In this document: one piece after another, positions 58,948 to 64,000 of the stretch
How positions within the stretch are numbered: the stretch's first letter is position 1
Layout of the letters: the number at the start of each line of letters is the position of its first letter
Assembly (NCBI RefSeq): GCF_000758585.1
Contig: NZ_CP009281.1
Coordinates: 2,170,001-2,234,000 of the forward strand
Length of the DNA stretch: 64,000 nucleotides
Origin: Paenibacillus sp. FSL R5-0345
GTDB lineage: Bacteria > Bacillota > Bacilli > Paenibacillales > Paenibacillaceae
Direction: 5' to 3'
Program-made: the position numbers and the translations under genes
The notes under the pieces: generated by a model
Told to the model about the DNA's origin: nothing
What the model saw: only the letters and a program-made list of their open reading frames with translations
The model's database searches: none

Positions 58948-60321
58948 ATGAAAAGCAAGGGTAAAAAGAAAGCGGCATTAAGTCTAGTTATGATGTCCAT
59001 TATATTGTCTCTGGCAGGATGTGGCGGGGGGACAAATGGGGCTGAAGCTCCAGCTCCTGAGAAAACAACAGCTGCGACGCAGACTGAGCCAGTTAAGACA
59101 GACGAACCCAAGCCCGAAGAGCCAAAAGTAGCGGGAGACCTCGAAATTCAATACTTTGTCGGCGGTTATGGAGACGGTTGGTGGAAAGAAGTCATTGGTG
59201 AATTCAAGAAGAAGTACCCAGATGTGAACATTAAAGAATCCGCAGGTTCTCAGATCAACGAGCAAATGAAGCCGCGCTGGATCCAAGGTAATCCACCAGA
59301 TGTCGTATACATCGATGGAGCAGGTTCGAATGAAACACAAATGGTGCTTGATGACCAATTAATGGATATTACAGATTGGGTTAAAGATGCGAAAAATGTG
59401 GATGGCGAAGCGCTTACGAGCAATTTGATCGCACCTCCACAAGACTATAGTGGTAAAAACTATACGATTCCACTCGTATTCGGATCATGGGGAACTTTCT
59501 ATGATGAAACCCTGTTTACTGAAAAGGGCTGGGATGTTCCAAAAGATTGGGATAGCTTCCTTGCCACTAGTGAAAAAATCAAAGCAGATGGCGTATATCC
59601 TTACATCCATACCGGCAAATACCCTTACTACATCGTAGGAGGGCTCTTAAATACAGGCTTTGTATCTGAGAATGGAGACGACCCGCAAATCTTAAAGGAT
59701 CAAGAAGCAGCTAAAGAGGGTTCTTTTAAAAATGATGCTGTAGCGAATACTTTGAAAAAGATCGTTGATATGAGAGACAAAGGTTACTTCGATAACGCGT
59801 CGTTCGGGATGAGCCATACAGACTCCCAAATGCTCTTCCTGCAGCATAAAGATGCAATGATTCCTAACGGCTTGTGGCTCGAAAATGAAATGAAAAAAGA
59901 TGTACCAGAAGGCTTCAAATTTGGATTCATTCCTTCCGTTATGCAGAAGCCAGGCGGTAAATTTGTAGCGATTCCTTACACTAGTAATATTGCCATTGCA
60001 AAGAAGGCTAAAAATCCAGATGCAGCAAAAGCATTTATTGAATTTATTTTTACAAAGCAAGCCGCAGTTCGTTGGGCTGAGCTTACAGGCGCTTTGATGA
60101 ACGTTAAGGCAGACCTGGAATCTTCAGGTGCAAGTGATGTTGTTAAAACGGCAATGAAGTACTTCAACGGAAGTGACACAATCGTTGCTCCTGTATTTAA
60201 ATTGGCTGCGGACATTGAGCAGGCAGAGAATGATGCAACCATTGCATTGCTTCAAGGTTCCATTACACCAGATGAATGGATGGACCGTATGGAGAAGGCG
60301 GCAGCCAAAATCCGGAAGTAA
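58948..60321 (+). CDS. sugar ABC transporter substrate-binding lipoprotein
   Basis: A 457-residue binding protein. The signal peptide ends in a lipobox (SLAGCGGG, Cys at about 25), followed by a Pro/Glu/Lys/Thr-rich spacer (about 28-60). The body has QYFVGGYGDGWWKEVIGEFK, KPRWIQGNPPDVVYIDGAG and AKNPDAAKAFIEFIFTKQAA, typical of carbohydrate-binding proteins. CGAGGGGGA precedes the ATG. Two permeases follow. Location between sialidase and GH84 suggests that it imports glycan fragments released by the surface enzymes (inference). Confidence 0.93.
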   Translation: MKSKGKKKAALSLVMMSIILSLAGCGGGTNGAEAPAPEKTTAATQTEPVKTDEPKPEEPKVAGDLEIQYFVGGYGDGWWKEVIGEFKKKYPDVNIKESAGSQINEQMKPRWIQGNPPDVVYIDGAGSNETQMVLDDQLMDITDWVKDAKNVDGEALTSNLIAPPQDYSGKNYTIPLVFGSWGTFYDETLFTEKGWDVPKDWDSFLATSEKIKADGVYPYIHTGKYPYYIVGGLLNTGFVSENGDDPQILKDQEAAKEGSFKNDAVANTLKKIVDMRDKGYFDNASFGMSHTDSQMLFLQHKDAMIPNGLWLENEMKKDVPEGFKFGFIPSVMQKPGGKFVAIPYTSNIAIAKKAKNPDAAKAFIEFIFTKQAAVRWAELTGALMNVKADLESSGASDVVKTAMKYFNGSDTIVAPVFKLAADIEQAENDATIALLQGSITPDEWMDRMEKAAAKIRK

Positions 60322-60342
60322 GTTAGGACTCTTCTTTCTAAG

Positions 60343-60378
60343 CAATCAGAGGACATAAGTGCCTCTGATTGTTCTTTC
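60343..60378 (+). terminator. attenuator hairpin between binding protein and permease genes
   Basis: CAATCAGAGG (60343-60352) pairs perfectly with CCTCTGATTG (60362-60371), followed by TTCTTTC. Such hairpins after a binding protein gene commonly lower permease expression relative to it. Confidence 0.7.
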
Positions 60379-60406
60379 AAATTTAAGGGGAGGATGGCTT
60401 ACGCCC

Positions 60407-61303
60407 ATGAAGAACAATAAATTGTGGAAACGAAATTTGTTTATTGCGAGTTTCTTGCTGCCTACGTTTGCTATCTTTTGTTTATTCACTATTTATCCGC
60501 TGTTTCGAGGCTTATACCTGAGCTTCTTTGATTGGTCAGGCGGTTCCGAATCGATGAATTTTTTCGGTATTGATAATTATAGACAATTATTCTCGGATGA
60601 GATCATACCAAAAGCCATTTCGAATGATTATTTCTTGATTTTTTGGAAGGTCATCTTAATTATGTTGTTTGCAACGTTTTTCGCTGTATCATTGACCCGT
60701 CTAAAATTGAAAGAATACGGATTTTACCGAGTGGTGTTTTTCTTTCCGAATATCATTTCCGTAGCCGTTATCGGTGTATTGTGGAGTTTTATATACAATC
60801 CCCGTCTTGGATTTCTGAATGCGTTTATCTCGTTATTTACAGGAAAACCTGTGGAAACGAACTGGTTAGGGGACTCAAATCTCGCAATGTGGTCACTTCT
60901 ACCTCCTAGTGTATGGGCCGGTATCGGATTCTATATGCTGCTCATCATCGCTTCTATCCTAGGTATTCCTTCCTCGCTATATGAAGCAGCCAGTATCGAT
61001 GGTGCTGGACAATGGCAACAGTTTGCTCGAATTACTTTACCGCTGATCTGGGAACAATTCAAAACCTCTATCATTCACATTGTTATTACAACACTGAACG
61101 GCTCCTTTATTATCGTTAAGCTGATGACGGATGGTGGCCCGGATAATCAGACACAAGTGCTCGGTTATTATTTGTATCAGATGGGCTTCAAGCAGTTCCA
61201 TTTAAGCTATGGGGCAACCATCGGGGTACTGATATTACTGTTATCTTTAATCACCACTTTAATTTTGCAACGCATTCTTCACCGGGAGTCCATTGAAATG
61301 TAA
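60407..61303 (+). CDS. sugar ABC transporter permease (MalF-like)
   Basis: About 298 residues, six membrane segments, EAA loop LYEAASIDGAGQWQQFARI followed by TLPLIW, and KLMTDGGPDNQTQVLGYYLY near the end. I choose ATG 60407; GGGGAGG lies 13 bases upstream, a long spacing, and no better start is visible. It follows the binding protein and overlaps into the next permease's ribosome binding site region. No ATPase gene is present in this cluster either. Confidence 0.9.
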   Translation: MKNNKLWKRNLFIASFLLPTFAIFCLFTIYPLFRGLYLSFFDWSGGSESMNFFGIDNYRQLFSDEIIPKAISNDYFLIFWKVILIMLFATFFAVSLTRLKLKEYGFYRVVFFFPNIISVAVIGVLWSFIYNPRLGFLNAFISLFTGKPVETNWLGDSNLAMWSLLPPSVWAGIGFYMLLIIASILGIPSSLYEAASIDGAGQWQQFARITLPLIWEQFKTSIIHIVITTLNGSFIIVKLMTDGGPDNQTQVLGYYLYQMGFKQFHLSYGATIGVLILLLSLITTLILQRILHRESIEM

Positions 61304-61316
61304 GGAGGAAAATACT

Positions 61317-62183
61317 TTGAACGATAGTCCCGCCAAAAAACCACTTCAGCTGATATCAAAAATTGCAGTTCGATTTTTCCTCATCTTGTGGAGCTTGGTT
61401 GTTTTATATCCGGTTCTTTGGACATTCCTGACTTCCTTAAAGGATAATCAGCAGGTTATGCTTGGGAAACCGTGGGATTTTCCATCTATTTTTCGTTTTG
61501 AAAACTATACAAATGTGTGGAGCAGAGCAAACTTTGGCGATTACTTTTTAAACTCCATTATAGTAACTGTAGCAAGTACACTGTTGTCGCTTATTATGGC
61601 TGCTACAACAGCGTATATATTAGCTCGTTTTACATTTAAATCTAGAGGCCTGTTTTATTTCGTATACGTTGCTTCGATGATGATTCCAACAACACTCGGA
61701 TTGATACCGTTGTTCTTTCTTCTCGGAGATATGAATTTGTCGAACTCCTTGGTAGGGCTTACGCTTGTTTATTCCGTCGGAACGATTGGTATCCTACCGT
61801 TCGGTATCTTCTTTCTGGTTGGATTCTACAAGACACTTCCCCGTGAGCTTGAAGAAGCCGCAACAATTGATGGATCTTCACTATACGGCGTTTTCTTCAA
61901 GATCATGTTGCCATTATCGAAGCCCGGTTTAATCACGGTAGGAATCATGAATGCTTTAACGGTGTGGAATGAATACATTATGGCCACGGTATTGATCAAC
62001 GATCCAGCGAAATACACTATTCCTGTAGGAATAGCCATTATGCAAGGTGAAATGCAGTACAGAACGGAATGGGGACCCTTGTTTGCGGGCCTTTCCATTT
62101 CTATGATTCCCGTCATTGTGATGTACGTGTTGTATCAACGTCAAATTACGGGTGGGTTAACAGCAGGTGCGTTGAAGGGTTAA
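61317..62183 (+). CDS. sugar ABC transporter permease (MalG-like)
   Basis: About 288 residues. The EAA loop is ELEEAATIDGSSLYGVFFKI, followed by MLPLSKPGLITVG; membrane segments and the C-terminal RQITGGLTAGALKG are typical of this family. I choose TTG 61317, six bases behind AAGGAGG; an in-frame ATG at 61293 overlaps the end of the first permease and lacks a site. It is the second half of the importer channel. Confidence 0.91.
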   Translation: MNDSPAKKPLQLISKIAVRFFLILWSLVVLYPVLWTFLTSLKDNQQVMLGKPWDFPSIFRFENYTNVWSRANFGDYFLNSIIVTVASTLLSLIMAATTAYILARFTFKSRGLFYFVYVASMMIPTTLGLIPLFFLLGDMNLSNSLVGLTLVYSVGTIGILPFGIFFLVGFYKTLPRELEEAATIDGSSLYGVFFKIMLPLSKPGLITVGIMNALTVWNEYIMATVLINDPAKYTIPVGIAIMQGEMQYRTEWGPLFAGLSISMIPVIVMYVLYQRQITGGLTAGALKG

Positions 62184-62195
62184 TTGCTGTTTTTA

Positions 62196-62241
62196 AACGC
62201 TTACCGTCCTTAATGGACGCCGAAGGCATTTTAGCTTGTTA
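62196..62241 (+). repeat. conserved 46-nt element, copy 2 (in the GH84 leader)
   Basis: It is the second copy of the element at 58737-58783. Here the inner stem is GTCC/GGAC and the outer stem GCTT/AGGC; the downstream GCTTG can pair with AAGGC instead. It ends 15 bases before the GH84 start codon and directly abuts the GGGGG ribosome binding site, a position suited to control of translation or transcription. Confidence 0.6.
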
Positions 62242-62256
62242 TAGGGGGTTAAGGAA

Positions 62257-64000
62257 ATGCCGAAGAAGATTCTCAGTATCTTCATTACACTTATGATGGT
62301 GGCCGGCTTGTTCTCCAGTTTTGCAGCTGCAGCGGATGTAGCCTCTGATCTTCCGCAAAAAGATGCAAAACTAACGAAATCCTATGAAATCTATCCATTA
62401 CCGCAGCAACAAACAGAAGAAGAGACAATCGTAACCATGACACAAAATGTAAACGTTGTTATTGAAGATTCGATTGACCAGCCGACAAGAAAGCTGCTTC
62501 AACAGATACTGGATTCCAAGTCACTTCAGGTTACTGAGTCAGGAGCTGCAGTAGCAGGGAAAACAAATATCTTTTTGGGAACTAGAAATTCATCAGGTTA
62601 TGTAGACAATTACTTCACTCAGAATATTCCTTATAAAGCGGATAACTTCAATGAGCTGGACGCTTATGTTCTTAACGTTAGCACGAAGCAACAGAATAAA
62701 GGTGTTATTGCGATACTGGGTAAAAATACGGATGCAGCTTATTATGGCCTGGCAACGCTGAAGATGATTTTTGATCAAATTCCTGATCTGCAGGTTCGTA
62801 ATCTCACTATCGAAGATTTCTCTGATACTCGCTCGCGGGGATTTATCGAAGGCTTTTATGGCACACCTTGGTCACATGAAGATCGAATGAGCTTGATGCG
62901 TTTCGGTGGAGAGCTGAAGATGAACACTTATATTTTTGCACCTAAAGATGACAAGTACCATAACGCGCAATGGAGAACGCCTTATCCTGCAGCTGAGCTT
63001 GCCAAGATCAAAGAACTGGTTGATGTCGGTCATGAATCCAAGACTCAGTTTGTATGGGCGATTCATCCAGGGTTCAATATGATCAATTGGAACAATTATG
63101 ATGCTGAACTCCAAACCTTACTTGCGAAGCTTGAACAATTGTACAGTGTAGGCGTACGTCAATTTGGACTATTTATGGATGATATCAGTACATCACAATC
63201 ATTAGTAGATAAAGAAAAACATGTGAAGTTAATTACAGATGTTGCGAATTGGGTTACGTCCAAGAAAGACGTCAAATCATTAATTTACTGTCCTCCATTC
63301 TACAATAAAAGCTGGACCGGAACGTCTGGCAGACCTTATCTTGAAGCCTTGAGAAATGTACCTGCGAATGTAGATATTATGTGGACCGGAAACGGCGTTG
63401 TTGCCTCTGTTAATGCAGCAGATATGCAGTGGCCGAAAGATGCACATGGAAGAGATCCGTATATGTGGTTAAATTGGCCAGTGAATGACTATAAGGATGC
63501 AAGACTGCTGCTCGGTAAAGCAGAAGTGCTCATTCCAGGTACACATAATATTTCAGGTGTAGTGTCTAATCCAATGAAGCATGCGGAATTATCTAAGATC
63601 GGTATCTTTGCGGTAGCGGATTACACTTGGAATGTAGATGATTTTGATCAAGAGGAGAGCTGGCTTGATTCATTTAAGCATATAGCCCCTGAAGTTGCCT
63701 CTGAGCTTAATACGATTGCCTATCATTTGAGTGACCCATCGCCTAGCGGTCATGGGCTTGTAGTAGGTGAATCGGAAAATATCAAAGCTGAGCTAGCGCA
63801 ATTCTTAAGTCAATACTCAAGTGGTCAGCCGATAGAAACGATGGGGAATACATTGATTCAAGAATTTGATCTAGTATTGGACGCCATCGAGTCGTTTAGA
63901 GTAAATAACACGAATGAAAATATGGAAGAGGAAATTGATCCATGGCTAAATAGCTTACAAAATGTCGTTCTTGCCGACAAATCGGCAGTTCTCTCTGCGA
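62257..64000 (+). CDS. secreted GH84 beta-N-acetylglucosaminidase (partial, runs off the window)
   Basis: An open frame from ATG 62257 to the window end (581 codons, no stop). Signal peptide (about 1-25), GH84 N-domain (about 40-185, TMTQNVNVVIEDSIDQ, YYGLATLKMIFDQ), catalytic barrel from RGFIEGFYGTPWSHEDRM, with the Asp-Asp pair in GLFMDDIS (D308, D309) and LIYCPPFYNKSW and YMWLNWPVND. It resembles C. perfringens NagJ/NagH, enzymes that remove GlcNAc from glycans and mucins. The rest probably carries binding modules and perhaps cohesin and dockerin, as in its neighbours, but this is outside the window. Confidence 0.9.
   Translation, partial: MPKKILSIFITLMMVAGLFSSFAAAADVASDLPQKDAKLTKSYEIYPLPQQQTEEETIVTMTQNVNVVIEDSIDQPTRKLLQQILDSKSLQVTESGAAVAGKTNIFLGTRNSSGYVDNYFTQNIPYKADNFNELDAYVLNVSTKQQNKGVIAILGKNTDAAYYGLATLKMIFDQIPDLQVRNLTIEDFSDTRSRGFIEGFYGTPWSHEDRMSLMRFGGELKMNTYIFAPKDDKYHNAQWRTPYPAAELAKIKELVDVGHESKTQFVWAIHPGFNMINWNNYDAELQTLLAKLEQLYSVGVRQFGLFMDDISTSQSLVDKEKHVKLITDVANWVTSKKDVKSLIYCPPFYNKSWTGTSGRPYLEALRNVPANVDIMWTGNGVVASVNAADMQWPKDAHGRDPYMWLNWPVNDYKDARLLLGKAEVLIPGTHNISGVVSNPMKHAELSKIGIFAVADYTWNVDDFDQEESWLDSFKHIAPEVASELNTIAYHLSDPSPSGHGLVVGESENIKAELAQFLSQYSSGQPIETMGNTLIQEFDLVLDAIESFRVNNTNENMEEEIDPWLNSLQNVVLADKSAVLSA

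Overview
The window reads as a chromosomal segment of a spore-forming, low-to-mid GC Firmicute, most likely Paenibacillus or a close relative. The evidence is an alpha/beta-type small acid-soluble spore protein, YtaF, strong AGGAGG ribosome binding sites, many TTG/GTG starts, YesM/YesN-type two-component systems and S-layer homology (SLH) anchoring. The species is inferred.

Region 1 (1-14.4 kb) is core chromosome: yfbR, fumA, a VOC protein, the phosphate regulators phoR/pnpS and phoP, pstB-phoU, then polA-mutM-ytaF-coaE, a lytic transglycosylase, a spore protein gene, nrdR and two tRNA genes (Ala-GGC, Lys-CTT). Phased TTTACA/TTAACA repeats (Pho boxes) lie in front of phoP and pstB with the same geometry. 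The polA-mutM-ytaF-coaE-nrdR order matches the Bacillus subtilis neighbourhood.

Region 2 (14.5-29 kb) is accessory. It holds an SDR/TetR divergent pair with matched operators, then a complete sugar-uptake unit: YesM-type kinase, YesN-type regulator, lipoprotein binding protein, two permeases and a leaderless cytoplasmic GH20 hexosaminidase. A Bmr-like efflux pump with its TetR regulator and a MarR/SDR divergent pair follow.

Region 3 (29-64 kb, all on the + strand) is the striking part. A kinase / membrane-anchored binding protein / AraC-type regulator trio is followed by a secreted glycan-degrading locus. It contains a cohesin-SLH protein, then GH101, GH20, GH2, GH31 and GH33 enzymes, and a small enzyme-free protein. 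All five enzymes and the small protein carry BOTH a cohesin-like and a C-terminal dockerin domain. An ABC importer and a GH84 gene, cut off by the window end, follow. The enzyme set (sialidase, beta-galactosidase, beta-hexosaminidases, endo-alpha-GalNAcase, candidate alpha-GalNAcase) fits stripping of host mucin-type O-glycans. I infer a cell-surface, cellulosome-like complex in which enzymes could link head to tail through cohesin-dockerin contacts and be tethered by the SLH protein. Released sugars would be imported by the ABC systems (neither has a local ATPase gene) and trimmed inside by the cytoplasmic GH20.

A ~47-nt element conserved between two sites in region 3 (before the second binding protein gene and before GH84) may be a new cis-regulatory RNA or operator.
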